Assembly (NCBI GenBank): GCA_021399445.1 | Contig: JAJTUQ010000003.1 | Coordinates: 868,001 to 932,000 of the forward strand | DNA from: Xylogone sp. PMI_703 | Lineage: Eukaryota > Ascomycota > Leotiomycetes | Direction: 5' to 3' | DNA: 64,000 bases | In this document: positions 33,770 to 46,064 of the stretch, piece after piece | How positions within the stretch are numbered: position 1 is the stretch's first letter | How the letters are laid out: each line of letters begins with the position of its first letter | Translations under genes and position numbers: made by a program | The notes under the pieces: model-generated | Database searches by the model: none | What the model was told of the DNA's origin: nothing | What the model saw: only the letters and a program-made list of their open reading frames with translations

Positions 33770-35484
33770 ATGCGGCGACGTACCCATGGCTGCGAGATAT
33801 GCAAGTCACGAAAGATTAAGGTTAGCCGCACAGCAACTCTCCTCGAATGACACTTGATTTTCATATATAACCATGGTAGCTTCTAATGCATTTATTGGTA
33901 GTGTGACTTAGGCTGGCCACAATGCCAAAAGGTAGGAGCATTCCCAGACGTTTTGGTTCTATTCATATATCGCGTCTCATCCCGGAGTGTCATATTCGGA
34001 GATGGATACGCGCCCGAGGACATGTCCATTCCTTTATTAGCTGATCCTCTCAGCCACCTTTTATCCTTAGCTAACTATATGATTCTATTTCCCGCAGTGC
34101 ATCTGTAAAGGATATCATTGCCCAGGACCAAGTGGTGGACTTATCTTCTTCCACTCAGTTGTGGAGCCAGAGGCCCAACTGTCTATGGGCGTACAGGGTA
34201 GAAGTACTCTGGCTGAACCCACGAGCACCGATTCAGACAAGGCATTCCCAAGAGATGGCTTACCAAATGTCCTTCGCCGTATGCCATCAACTTCACAGCC
34301 TATGGCCCTTCCTTCTCACGTGCCTCTTGCGCTAGACTTTGGATACCAGCAAGCATTGTGCAAGCTTGCTGTTGAGGTCGCAGAACATCACACTACTTTT
34401 TGGTACCCTAAGCCCTGGTTTCTGAATATCCCCTGCTTGACGTTATCAAAGGAATACGAGTTGTCTCTTTTCTCTTGCCTAAATGCCGTCGCCATTGGGT
34501 GTCGTATGGTAAACGCTGGGGACGGCTCCATGTCCACAAAAGCTCGTGAGTTTTATGCAGCTGGCTTACGTGCGCAGAGAAAACACTTGTTGGAATTGCA
34601 AGATACGAAGGGCCAGGTAGCTTCAGCAGTGATTCACGGAGTACAACAAGATCGTGACAAACTCATGGCTTTACTCATAATAGCGATGTTGCTTGTCGAA
34701 TTTGAAATGATGCAACCTTCTAGTTGTTTTTCCTGGTGTACGCATGCGATAGCAGCTACGGAAATCTTGAAGATAATAGGGCCAGAAATTTGCCAAGAAT
34801 CGCCATTCCATGAGCTTTTCTTACTACTTCGTCATATGATGGTATATCCAGCTCTACGAATTATCCATACGTGCTAACTAAGATCAGGTTTACGTATCTA
34901 TAGTCACGAATACCGACACCTGCTTCAGTAGCTCAGCATGGATTAACATCCCATTTGAAACACGAGATAAGAGCCCGTATAACCATGTCATTGATACACT
35001 CCTTGGGATTTTATATTCTTCTTCGAAAGATCTATATGTTGGGTCGGAAGAGACAGGAACTGAATCCGTGGATCAGAAACAGCTGCTCGAAATGCTCAAT
35101 ACCCTCCGAAACATTCCACTCCGACCATTAGAAGAGATAGTTTCTCCTGGAAGCAACACATCGGACCTAAACACACAACCCGAAATTCTTATGGTTTTAC
35201 TTCGTGCTACTGGTACCATCATGTTATACCATAAACTATCCTCACTTACAATATCCTTAGACGAATTTCCCCAAGAAGAAGTGATATGCCTGGGTGACCA
35301 TATACTATCCATCGCGATGCATATCAACAGACATACTACATTTAGTGTGATCCTTCAAATCATGTTCGGGATGCATATTATTGCAATCTTCTCCCCATCC
35401 CCTGCGCAGAAATATCGCGCGATGAACATATTCATGGAGTGGCAGAGCAATACCGTAGGATGGGATGGCATAAAACACACCTAA
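33770..35484 (+). CDS. Zn2Cys6 transcription factor (Upc2-like layout)
   Basis: The binuclear cluster is spread over three exons: 33770-33820 (HGCEICKSRKIK), a 30-nt exon 33902-33931 (CDLGWPQCQK) and from 34098 (CICKGYHCPG). This restores CX2CX6CX6CX2CX6C exactly. A fourth exon begins after an intron near 34843-34887 (good TGCTAAC branch). The body is a compact fungal-specific region (FGYQQALCKLAVEVAEHHTT, then LLIIAMLLVEFEMMQPSSCF) of the short type in which the cluster is right at the N-terminus, as in Upc2-like factors. About 500 residues in total. It is divergent from the DHA1 transporter and is probably its regulator (inference). Confidence 0.87.
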
Positions 35485-36571
35485 GATTCCCTGTCTCCAC
35501 TCCTAATAACAGGATTCATGCGCACCTTACGATTTGGCATATAATCTACGCGGCCTTCGGCAGGTCATCCTTCAGCAAGCGATTCTCAAGTCCTCAGATT
35601 TGTAACTAAGACGGAGTGTATTGATAGTGATATATACAGTACTTGATGCATGTCAGTGGGAACATGGTGGATGGTTTCTCTTTGTAGACGTATAGACGCA
35701 GCTGCGTAAAGATTTTGGTATTCGGTAAACGGGGAAATCATATGCAACCGGAATGTCACGGTACGACAAAGTCCTTGCTTTTGCGCCCCAACTAGATCAG
35801 AGGCTCACTCCAGATTGCTTTCAGCTATCAATGCATGAAAGTGATAGAACTGTTACAGGGCACATATAGACGTCCGAAATCTTATTGAACAAAAAGAATC
35901 GGTATCAACATATCCTCACAAGATCTCTAGTCTTTTATTTTTCCCAACCAACTCCGTATCTCTCCTACTTATTGGTATCTATTGGGTATAGTTAATTAGT
36001 GTATTCATACTCCGTTCCACCGTCCATACGAGATATTTATAAGTGATCCCGAGTATAACTCCATTTAGTAATGCGACTCAAACCCCGCCACGGTATTGTT
36101 AAGCAGAAATGCACCTGCCTGACCAATCGTTACTCAAGCAGGCGATGTGCGTATTAGACTTAATAATTACCGGCCCATCCGTGTGTGATGTGCCCTGATT
36201 ATATTCCAGTCATCTCGGAGTGGGAAAAGGATGGGGGACATGGCGAAGCTAGCCTCCCTCAAACCTCCATACCTAGGACTATATCAAGAGCCAGTTGGAC
36301 ATGAAGGAACGCCTGGGATGTGGGGCACAGATCTATCAATCAGATGGGATAAAGTCGTAAGTAATAAACAGTATATAAACAAACAGACATCCGGTTCCTG
36401 GGGACCGCTATGGACTTAGAAGAGAACTGCTTTTGGGATGACTGCCACGACGGTGCATGTGGCCGTTACCGCCAGCTTGGTTCGTGGTTATGGTAGTATT
36501 TAGTTTCGTAGATCATGTATCGATCGTATCCCCAGTGTGCAGCCCTGGTTTGATGAGACCCACAGGATCTA
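35485..36571. other. Intergenic, no gene seen
   Basis: About 1.1 kb between convergent genes. Only short frames without family resemblance. Confidence 0.45.
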
Positions 36572-37945
36572 CTACGACTCTGTAGATCGATTGTCGGAAT
36601 GATTATCGGCCTGCGAATCGCCATGGGCCATAGTGACGATGACAGTTTTCTGTATCCCTTCAGATTTCTGGTCAACAATGTTCTCCTGGCTCTCGGTCAT
36701 TTGCTTCTGGGCGTTACTAGAAATGGTGTTGTCGACGGTTCCCCAACGGCCGTCCGTACCAAAGATAGTGTCTTTCTTGGAGGACATGGAGTTTAGATGG
36801 TAGCCACGGGAGGGATATTTAGAGCCGCCAATCTCGTTGGAGTTGTTGTCGGTTTTCGTACCGCCAAAGATGACTCGGAAGAAACGGTTGAAGTATCTCT
36901 TGAGCATGGGGAGACAGGCACAAATAAGACCGGTGTTGGCTTCCACAACAGACCAGTTTGTTGCTGGAATTGGATCATCTTGTTGTAAGGTGTTAGGTTT
37001 TGCAAATAACAATAGATAGGGAAGGATAGGGATACTTACAGGTTGCATCTGTACCCGAGGCTGAAGAAGCTAATGTTGTTATCCGGATAATGGTTGCAAC
37101 ACAGACGCTTTATGATATTAGCAAATGCCCGTACCTTCTTGGAAGGCTGGTTTCTTACAAAGCTCCCATAGCAAAGATACCAATCAACTCAAACCTTTCT
37201 CTCTTCGTCATGGACAACTTCAAAAGCAAAGGAATAGGAAGGAGAAGAATATAAAAGTCGGTAAAGACGTTGATCGCCGAGTACGATATCCACCACGGCG
37301 CATTCTGGATACAATGCCCACCCTTAATAGTGCGATCCCAGAAGTATGCAACCGGAGTGCACTGGAAAACAGCTCCCACGACGAAAGCGATACAGGAAGC
37401 CGAGATGAATGCAAGACCGAGATAGCAGAGGATTCGAAATTTTTGGTGAGGGAAGATACGGAGATAAAGGAGGAGAATTGATAACTTGTCAAATGTAACG
37501 ACCATCTTATAAAATATCTGGGCGCAATAGAACCACTGCAGGTACATGAGCACATCAAAAATAATTGAAGTCGGATATATACAGCACGCATACCTTGAGA
37601 GCCTTGATGGTCTGCTCGTGAGTGAGGTCCTTTACATGATCACCATATCCATTGGCAACGGCAGAGCATTCACTAAGGGTCGTCAAGACCGACCATAACT
37701 TTGCGACGTGAATCCGTCAGTCTAGCTGTACAGAAAGCTACACAATGATCACATACCAGCGCCAAACAAATACAATAATCATCCAGACCAAGCTCGACCT
37801 TCGTCTTCGTGAGCACTGCAGCCATACGAGCAATCACCACAAAACCAGAAATGATCACCATGACAATGGAGATGATGTAGAGCGTCGTTCCATCGCCAGG
37901 CGACTCCCCAGGACTTAGCGGGACGATGAGTGGGCCAGGAGCCAT
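36572..37945 (-). CDS. Rhodopsin-domain (Pth11/SAT4-type) seven-TM membrane protein
   Basis: Five exons give about 360 residues. The opening helix is TTLYIISIVMVIISGFVVIA; LGLDDYCICLALL follows, the classic LxxDDW/Y turn. KALKWFYCAQIFYKMVVTFD continues into KLSILLLYLRIFPHQKFR, then FQCTPVAYFWDR, CIQNAPWWISYSAINVFTDF and LPIPLLLKLSMTKRERFELI, all diagnostic of the fungal rhodopsin/Pth11-like family. An IPATNWSVVEANTGLICACL segment ends the last helices, and a hydrophilic tail rich in Ser/Asn/Lys follows. No CFEM domain precedes it. Members are plasma-membrane proteins proposed to sense surfaces or nutrients; the ligand is unknown. Confidence 0.9.
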
Positions 37946-40900
37946 GATGATCGCGTCGTGAGCATAACCACCGAAGAAAAAAGAAATCGAAAATCAAAAG
38001 AAAGAACAAATCGATTCTAGCAGGTCGCTCTCGGATGAGATACAAGTGTATGAGAAAGAGAGAACGGCTCGTCGCGAATACACCTAAAGGAGGAAGAGCA
38101 AAGGCCAAGCTTTAGGAGAGAGAGGGTCCTTGATAATATGGGCAAGTTGGTGGATGCCATCATTTGGGGGCAGAAGGGCTAGAGGAATCTTAGCTAGGGC
38201 CCGGTTTTTGCTCCCTTCCCTAGGACAAAGCAGTGTCCGCCAGCGCCATCAAGCCCACCCTAAGAGCACCTTTCGCCTTCTCCTCGCCGCTCGCACGGGC
38301 AGAGGCTGATTTGATGGCTTGAACTTAAGCATCGCGTGGCCCTTTTTGTACTACGGCTGGCTTGAGTCAAGCAAGTCCAAGAAGGGGGCGGCGTGGCATC
38401 GTCGTTTGGCTCTTAAGACAGTAGGCCGCTACATGAGCTAGACTTACAGTACGGTAGAGAAGGAGAGAAGAGTATACTAATCACTGTGTGCACTCACTTT
38501 TCTTCAAGCGGCTTTACCGTACTTGCTCGGCTGAGTGACTTATCCACTGTAGTGTCCATGCGTAAGTACCAAGTCTCACCAGTCCCATAAAAGGCCCCAG
38601 TGCCGAGTGGTAAGCCGGCACTACTTACGGAAGAGTGCCGCAAGATAGGTACTTACTTCAAGAGGGCATCAACCCCCTTAGGTTGGAAGCTTCGGCAGCG
38701 TGTCCGCAGTTGGATAGTATGCAAGCCAAACTCCCAGCCTGAACAATTCCCGGGAGCTGGGCCAGAGTTGGGGTCGGATCAACGGTCATTAATGAATCGA
38801 GAGTGGATAGAATCCTGAGAGACAGAGGGTCCGAGCTGAAGTATTTGGAGACAGACTCGAAAGCGGCGTCACCACCCCCATTCTTCACTCGAGATCCGTC
38901 TACACCGTAATTAATCACGCAACAGGAACAGGTGGTTTTGCTCCCCACCAACCCCGTCTTCTAGGTCATTGGGAACGGACTGCTGGGTTTCGTACTTATG
39001 TGCCTGGCCATCCTGAGAAGATGGAGATTGGGGTTCAAATCCGACTAGTCTCCGCGCGCGCACACTTTTCTCAGGCACAACAGGTACAGGTACAGGCACA
39101 ACTTCGAAACGGAGGGTAAATTTATCCACTGCTCTCATGCAAAGAGGAGGCCAGTATCTATGCAGCACTAGTACTGTCCCTTTAAAGGTCCCTGGTGGCC
39201 TGGAATGCAGAATTTCTCTCGCGCCTGTGGAGCAGTGTCTTGCTCAGGAACCAGGTACTCGCAGATCTTGTCCCATTGTCGTATAATTTTAATAGCTTCT
39301 GTGCCATGCTTGCGAGTCTCGCGACTTGTCCGGCAGAAGGTCGCAAACACCGTGCGCCGTGTTGAAGATTCGTATTCTACTCCTTTCTGTTCCAGGAAAT
39401 AGTGGATGCGCATCTCTGTTCATTCGGCCAGTACAGTCAAGTCTACATGCCCGTGCTACTGCAGCTGCGTCAGTAGTACTACTGTAAAACGTGAAGGAGT
39501 GGCATCGTTGAAATCGTTGGGATCTATTTGCAACGGGGGTTCCCTAACACAGCGTGGAACATCTTCACCAAATCAAGAGATGCTGTAAATAAACTAAAGT
39601 TCCTGCGAGACATACTCCGTAAACTTAAGCAGATCGCGACATCGCAATCAGGGCACGCAACCAGAAAATTCACGCGCTGATCTCAAATTTTTACGAGCGA
39701 AAAGAGAACTGGGTTTCACATATCGATAGTTGACCTGCCGGCCAACGACCCGAGTCCTGACAGCTGAAACGTTTCCATCTTCATCTCAGCTCATCTCATC
39801 TTCATTCCTCACACCATCTACGAAATCGAGAGAGCTACGACATCTGTTACACATAACCATGGGGGTCTTATTTATAGGCAATACCCCATTCAAGGCCTTC
39901 ATCACAACACAATCGTGCATATGCAACGTCCACCACCACGGTATCGAACCAGATGCCTAGACCTGGTGATACTTTGTGGTAAAGCCAGTGTATGCCACCG
40001 TTTGTTGGAGACTTTTACTGGCACAAGAGCGGTATCGCCCCTTGGCATTGATGCCTCTATGCGACTTCGGAGTAGAACCACCTCTCTGGCTCTCGTCTGG
40101 CCCTTGACGAGTGCCAAAGCATTATGTTAAGTCGATGCTGTAAAATGCTTCAGCCAATAATATCGCATCCAGTCTGCACATAAGGAGTATCCGCCAGTAT
40201 GGTAACTATTGTATGGCTGAGACAAGTCAGCGCTGCACATCTTCAGCACCACAGAAAAAGACGGAGACACCTCCTGTAGCACAAGATGCCCTCATCACAG
40301 CTTGGAGAAAAGCCATTCTAAGCCACGTGGCGCTGCTGTAGAATGCGCATACACCGCTGGTCGAATGCAAATGCTCCCATAGATTAATAATTCAGGGGCT
40401 ATCCACTCTCCCGGATACCTTCAACCTTACCATGTACAAGCCCGTTGTCGGACATATTTTGTGCATAACTGCAACACCAGACTACATATTTGTCTACAGT
40501 ACTTGACATACAAAGCAAGCCAGACCAGCGAACACGAGCATGCAAAGAATTCATGATATGCATATAACTGATCTGGCACCTGCTGTGTAGACACGCGCTA
40601 CGCAGACAATCCACAACCCTCGGCCCAGCCGACCAATCTCTGCAACAACCTCATAAGGATATTATTACATAAAACTAGATGCAGCCCCAGCAAAGGGGCT
40701 GCTTGTGGCTACCGCGCCAAAATGCCGAGATTACGGCTCGCCGGCTAGTGACTTTGTCTCTTCTCCAGACCAGCCGCCCTGTCCCCTTGGCTATGACGGG
40801 ACGAATAGGCCTCGAGGTTCAAAGCTCAATGATTACATTGCAAGGCAGAACTCAAATTGAGGATGACCATGATCAGTGTTTTGAATGACCTACATGTAGG

Positions 40901-42252
40901 GCAATGCTATCCTTTGTTCCTGCATTCTAATACTCGCAGTCATCTACCGAGTATCTTCGCATCGTCTGCGGTAAGCCGGCGACGTCCCGAAAGCCATGAA
41001 AAGAGTCGAATGTAACACGGCCACGCTCAAGTTTGTGACTGATGTGATTGGTTAAGCCCAAATATCGAAGCTTGGTAAGCGATGCGCCGGTGCACGTGAT
41101 TAGCACTGGTAACCGCCACGAAATCGCGAGCCGCGGGCTCGGTCCGTACGGGTGACCACGTGAGTATTTTATTCACGGTATGAAAGTAAATACTCTATCT
41201 AATCTATCTTGCTCAGAGATGTATTCGGAGATATAATCTCTGTTAGTATACTAGTATTAGAACATAAGTCCCAGTGTAGCGATTGTATTGGGCGAAATTA
41301 CTTTGGTTTTAATTAAACCTTTTGAAATTAAATTAAATTATTTTTGGCATTAAGAATTTTAATTCTTGTATTATAAGTTCTGCAACAACTACGATTTTAA
41401 AAGACTGAATACCATATTTATAAAAACTATATGATATAAATATTCATTTAAGTGTCAATATAATATACTAAATTGAATTAACAAAATATACCAGCCAGTA
41501 GTTGCAAGCCAATGACCTCCTGACTGGACTGACGCTGTTCTGGAGCATTTGAAAGAGATGTAGAGTTTGTAACAAGCTATATGCTCTGGCACCGATATGT
41601 TTTAGATATCTTAATCTGAGGGAAAACCACTGAATCCGTAGGGAATGATGTCAAACTCTCTGAATTCAAAAATTGAAGAGTTGCTATATATAGTAAGGGT
41701 ATGCCCCAAGGTCTGACACTCTGTATAGATCCTGATCTCGCGTCATCGATGGAATATCATCCTGTCTGTTTGCCGAGTCCCCTAAGATTCGTGATGGAGA
41801 TGGTATATTCCCTCCTGACGTGAGATGTTAGTTGATCATCCATAAATCTCTTCGAAAATGATCACTGAAAGGAAGAGCAAGCCAAAAAGACATATAATAC
41901 CACCGAGATCGTGACAGGCAAAAACCCCGGTGCCGCGCCTAGCAAGCCACGTTGACCGTAGAAAAACCAGGCGAACTGATTTTTTCGAAATCTGGCTCCA
42001 TGAACGCCGCATGGTTACCTTAGAAGTGCCTAGTTGGGGCGCTTAGAGGTTCGTTAAAGCACGAGAGCCCCGAATACAAGGCGGGAGGCAAAGCCGTCGT
42101 GGTAACGTCTTTTTAGTCCGGAAGTCCATTAACTCCATGCGCGACTAAGCCACTGCACCATTGGGACAGCTGTATTGAAACAGAGTCTTCTTATTTTGGA
42201 TTATAATGAAGCCCTCGATATTTTCTGTAGGAGCAGAAATGCCGTTAAGAGG

Positions 42253-42279
42253 AAAAAAAAAGGGGGGGGGGGGGGGGGG
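42253..42279 (+). repeat. Homopolymer tract A9 then G18
   Basis: Nine A followed directly by eighteen G on the plus strand. The true length may be affected by sequencing or assembly slippage, and a run of 18 G could form a G-quadruplex. Confidence 0.9.
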
Positions 42280-42419
42280 TGCCAAGATTTGAGTACCAGA
42301 ACGCTAAGAAGATACCCAACGCCCAACAAATCCCTTTTGCTATCTACAGTAGCTCATCTAAGGCTACTATAGGATGGGACGTTTGATACCAAGAGCTTTA
42401 CAGATAACTCCTTCAGGTC

Positions 42420-42505
42420 ATTATGGTGTATCCCCAGAGGTACCATGCCATTCTGTATCAGATAAAAAGCATTCTGACGTCTTGTACCGCCTGAGCTATT
42501 ACTAG
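42420..42505 (-). other. Degenerate tRNA-Lys-like segment
   Basis: On the minus strand, TAGCTCAGGCGGTAC (42484-42498) matches a Pol III A box/D arm. About 9 nt later an anticodon-arm-like hairpin TCAGA..TCTGA (42458-42477) encloses a CTTTTTA loop with three extra bases, resembling tRNA-Lys(UUU). The T arm/B box is not recognisable, so a functional tRNA is unlikely. A decayed tRNA or a tRNA-derived SINE head is more likely. Confidence 0.35.
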
Positions 42506-42964
42506 CGTGAATGAATGCGTGACTAGACTACTATTGTTATTTTGACTTCTTTTAGAGTTGTGAAACGCTGATAATTTCTAGTTTCATCGGCATTTTCTTT
42601 TGGAAATGCATAGAAGTATTCTGGTATTATTTGAGGGCAGCGTTATTATTATAAAAAATGATCTAACTAGAAGTAATATTGATAATATTATTGCTCACAA
42701 ATGAAATAATTATGGTCTTAGTCAAGTTTACAGACCTTCATCAAGTTTACTATAAATTTCCTATGATCCTGTGTAATGTAGGTTGATGAACAGAATATGT
42801 ATTAGCATTTCTAACCTGAATTTTATCTATTTTAGATAACGAAGGCTTCAGTCTATATTTAGAGTTAAATGAAACCAGGAGAAGACTCTTTTGCCTTTAG
42901 ATCTATTCATTTTATGGTTGCTCTCTTTGAACGTTGTATTCAGAGTCCGGACGAATGTACAAAA

Positions 42965-44531
42965 TTATACTGAGGAGTATTTGCTCCACTTCCTAATAGA
43001 TGGACCATACCAGAACAAACAGTAAGGGACGGGAACTAAAAGAGCACTTATAGAACCCAAAACTGTCAGCGTCCACGAGACGCCAAGATTTCCGTACATG
43101 GGAATGCCCACCGTGACCATGCCACCGGCGGCTAGATACCGAGTCAGGGTTATAAACACCAGGCCACTGGCGGCATATTGTTTATAAGTATGAATAATAT
43201 ACTGGTAGCTGCTAAAGAAAATGCATAGCACGCCGAACCCAAGTAGAGCCGATGCACAGATTGCCGACCAGGGAGAGATGGATGACCGCGCCGTCCATCC
43301 TATCCACACTGCCGCAATGGGAACCATTGGAGCGCCGCACATGGCGTAATAAAGGCGTGACTCAGGACTTAACTCGCCTGTTTTGTCAATTTGTCGACGT
43401 GATATCCCGGCGACAGGGATCACCAATATTAATGAACTGAGAAAGCCCACCCCCAAGGCTAAAAAGCTGAGTCCACGAGCTGCGAACCCGTATCCATAAG
43501 TGAGAGTAAAAATGAATGTGTATCCAGGCAAAAAGGTGAACACGATGATGTAGAGTACCGATAGATAGAGAGAAATCATAATGATGATTGGCTCATGAAT
43601 CACGAGTTGGAAAGGACGGTACAAGTTCTGTGCGATCTTGGATCCTACATCCCGGACCTCTTCTTTGGCGGTTCCACCGATAGAATCTTTTGATCCCACC
43701 ATTTCTGCTATCATCTGTTTTTTCCACCCAAGCAGGACTGGCTCATATGTCTCCGGTTGTACCACTAAGACCATGAGCAAAACCACGCCGGATATGACTA
43801 AAGTCGACCACTCCACCCACCGCCAACCCACCACCGTGCTTTCTCCTATCACTCCTCCTATGGCAGGCCCTATAGCCAATCCTAAGAAGCCACCAGTTGC
43901 GTAGACAGGAAAGACATAGATCTGTTCAAATGGAGTCCACAAGTCTGACACGGTGCCTCCAGCACATACCAGAGGAGGACTGCCGAAGACACCAGCCAGA
44001 AACCGCATGACGATTTGAGTCCCAATGTTCTGTGCAAGGCCGGCACCCATCGTACAGAGCATGAATAGCACAAGGCTGATGATGTAGACGGGATTTCTGC
44101 CAGCGATTTCTGAGAGAGGGCCTGCGACTGGTGCGCCAATGGCAAATCCAACGAGGAACAGTCCTAATCAAAATTATGAGCGTCTCATAAAGTGTATTTT
44201 TTGTAGACTAGAGCTACTCACCAGTTGCCAAAGATTCCACTACAGCACTTACGCCAAACTCAGCTTGCACCTTTTCAGCAACCGCCGAATCCACAGCAGA
44301 GGCATACTGCACCGCGAACGCAATGGCAGTCACGAGCCCTGTAGCAGCCAGTTTCTTCGATAGTCGCCAATTCCTTGGACTGAGGTCGCTATCGAAATCA
44401 TCCCAAGTTATTGTGGTAGGGACCACGGGGCTTTCTTTAGCATCATCATTCAAACCGGGCAGGGTGCGTTGCTCTTCTGCCCATTTCTTGAGCCGTTTTG
44501 CTATCTCTTGCTTTTGCCATACATACTGCAT
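42965..44531 (-). CDS. MFS transporter, DHA1 family (polyamine/drug type)
   Basis: Two exons joined over an intron near 44161-44221 give about 505 residues. The N-terminal cytoplasmic helix (VWQKQEIAKRLKKWAEEQ) is followed by SDLSPRNWRLSKKLAATGLV, the standard entry to TM1. Motif A is GPLSEIAGRNPV, TM4-5 has FLAGVFGSPPLVCAGGTVSD and LAIGPAIGGVIGEST, and a central loop holds YRPFQLVIHEPIIIMISLYL. The last helices end VPYCLFWYGPSIRKWSKYSS. It is related to fungal polyamine/fluconazole-type carriers. It starts 0.65 kb from a divergent alpha/beta hydrolase gene, so export or import linked to that hydrolase's substrate is plausible (inference). Confidence 0.92.
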
Positions 44532-45197
44532 TACGGGCTCTTACGCTTGGTTGAGTATAATGCTTCTGAGAAAATAGCCGTTGGCGATTGATCTACGTCT
44601 CTTCATGGCCAGTAGATGGAGATGCACTCATATAAGGAGCTTGCCTCTGATTAATAACGCCCTGACATATGTCATCATCGGACCTTTTTCCAATGGCATT
44701 TTGCCGCACAGAGCTCGAATGGAGTAGTTGACAAATACGCAAATATACTCCATCGGCGAATTAGACCAGACAATTGCGTGTTTGCATGGCTTTTAATACG
44801 TGAGATCCAGCACTCCAGTGGACGTAGACGGTTTAGCCTGCGCATTAGCGTGCGGACTAGCGTGCGGACTACCGCCTACTACCGGCCGTGGCAGATCTTC
44901 CGTCATAGGGTCCAAACTCTAAAATCAGCCTTTCCGGATCCAGTATATGTTGGAAAGGGCGTTCGCATATCCGAGCTTGTGATGTATAGAGATGACAAAC
45001 CAATATGCTTAGGAAACGGCATACACAGCTACTCCATCAATTCATGCATTCGGCGGCGTATTGCTGCCAAAGATCGGAATGGCTATAAGTACTGTTGGTA
45101 TGGCCACTGGAAAATATCAACTCATTCAGCTCACAATCGATTGCAACTCAACCACCTTCAGCAGATCTTAATCTGAGAAGCCAGATCAACAGTCACC
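44532..45197. promoter_or_regulatory. Divergent promoter, MFS transporter / alpha-beta hydrolase
   Basis: 666-bp spacer. A TATAAG element lies at 45084-45089, about 110 bp before the hydrolase ATG. A perfect 12-bp tandem duplication containing CGG is at 44846-44869. Confidence 0.5.
44846..44869 (+). repeat. Tandem 12-bp repeat TAGCGTGCGGAC x2
   Basis: Two perfect head-to-tail copies with CGG in each, giving CGG-N9-CGG spacing, in the divergent promoter. Candidate direct-repeat binding site for a zinc-cluster factor. Confidence 0.6.
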
Positions 45198-46064
45198 ATG
45201 ACAACCTACCACAATATTGATGTCCAAGGCGGCGTCAACATCTTCTACAGGGCTGCCGGCTCTCCATCCAACCCTGTTCTAGTCTTATTCCATGGATTTC
45301 CCGCATCTTCGCACCAGTACCGCGAGTTTATTCCTCTACTTGCCACCAAGTATAGAGTGATTGCACCCGATTTCCCTGGATTCGGCTATACAACTGCCCC
45401 GGCTGATTACAAGTACACCTTCGACTCTCTTGCGGACACAACTGAAAGCTTCCTTAAGGCATTGAACATTACACACTGTTCTGCGTATATTTTCGACTAC
45501 GGCGCACCGGTGGCGTACCGCCTTGCCAGCCAAAACAGAATCAAATTCGACGCCATCATCTCTCAAAATGCTAACGCCTATGAGGAAGGTTTCGGCCATC
45601 CATTCTGGGACCCCATTATGGTCTTCTGGGAGAGTGGTAACGCACCTGAGAGCCGGGAGGGCCTTAAAAATGCAGCTATTACACTAGACTTTTTCAAATA
45701 TCACTACGTTGATGGGGTCCCTGAGGAGACGATGAAGAAGTTCTCTCCAGATGGTTATACTTACGATTACCTTCTTGCAATGCGACCTGGCTTCCCCGAT
45801 ATCCATCTCGACCTCTTCTATGATTACCGCGTTAATCCGAAGATGTACCCTCAATTTCAGAAATACTTCCGCGATAGCAAGGTGCCTCTCCTGCTGGTAT
45901 GGGGGAAGAATGACGCTGCATTCATCGCTGCAGGTGCGGAGGCTCATAAGAAGGATCGCCCGGATGCTGAACTCCATTTGTTGGATACCGGACATTATGT
46001 GTTGGAGACGCACGTTGAAGAAGTGGCCAAGTTAACATTGTCTTTTCTTGAGAAACATATCTAG
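45198..46064 (+). CDS. Alpha/beta hydrolase, epoxide hydrolase/haloalkane dehalogenase-like
   Basis: An intronless 288-residue cytosolic enzyme. The oxyanion motif is LVLFHGFPASSHQYR, and APDFPGFGYTT follows. The nucleophile position holds Asp (AYIFDYGAPVAYRL, about residue 103), as in epoxide hydrolases and dehalogenases, which work through an aspartyl ester. The charge relay is LLVWGKNDAAF (Asp) and LLDTGHYVLET (His). The cap domain lies at about 130-215 (FFKYHYVDGVPEE, GFPDIHLDLFYDYR). All catalytic residues are present. Epoxide, halide or ester detoxification is possible; the exact substrate cannot be told. It is divergent from an MFS carrier and followed by a Zn2Cys6 regulator, a likely three-gene module. 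Confidence 0.92.
   Translation: MTTYHNIDVQGGVNIFYRAAGSPSNPVLVLFHGFPASSHQYREFIPLLATKYRVIAPDFPGFGYTTAPADYKYTFDSLADTTESFLKALNITHCSAYIFDYGAPVAYRLASQNRIKFDAIISQNANAYEEGFGHPFWDPIMVFWESGNAPESREGLKNAAITLDFFKYHYVDGVPEETMKKFSPDGYTYDYLLAMRPGFPDIHLDLFYDYRVNPKMYPQFQKYFRDSKVPLLLVWGKNDAAFIAAGAEAHKKDRPDAELHLLDTGHYVLETHVEEVAKLTLSFLEKHI

Larger units (their letters stand above)
37946..42964. other. Gene-poor 5-kb stretch
   Basis: No exon chain, conserved motif or intact RNA gene is supportable across about 5 kb. The left half is GC-richer with many unrelated short frames. 41,270-41,500 is strongly AT-rich. The A9G18 tract and a tRNA-Lys-like segment lie near 42.26-42.50 kb. This looks like decayed repeat or non-coding accessory DNA. 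Confidence 0.55.

Noticed and set aside
38960..39060. tRNA suspected from a GGGTTCAAATCC B-box-like string
   Set aside because: No pairing T stem, acceptor stem or A box around it; the match appears to be chance.
39075..39100. ACAGGT triplicate
   Set aside because: Very short tandem repeat, within chance expectation and without context.
38600..41000. Series of 60-100 codon frames in the gene-poor stretch
   Set aside because: They overlap in several frames on both strands without motifs; expected by chance at this base composition.
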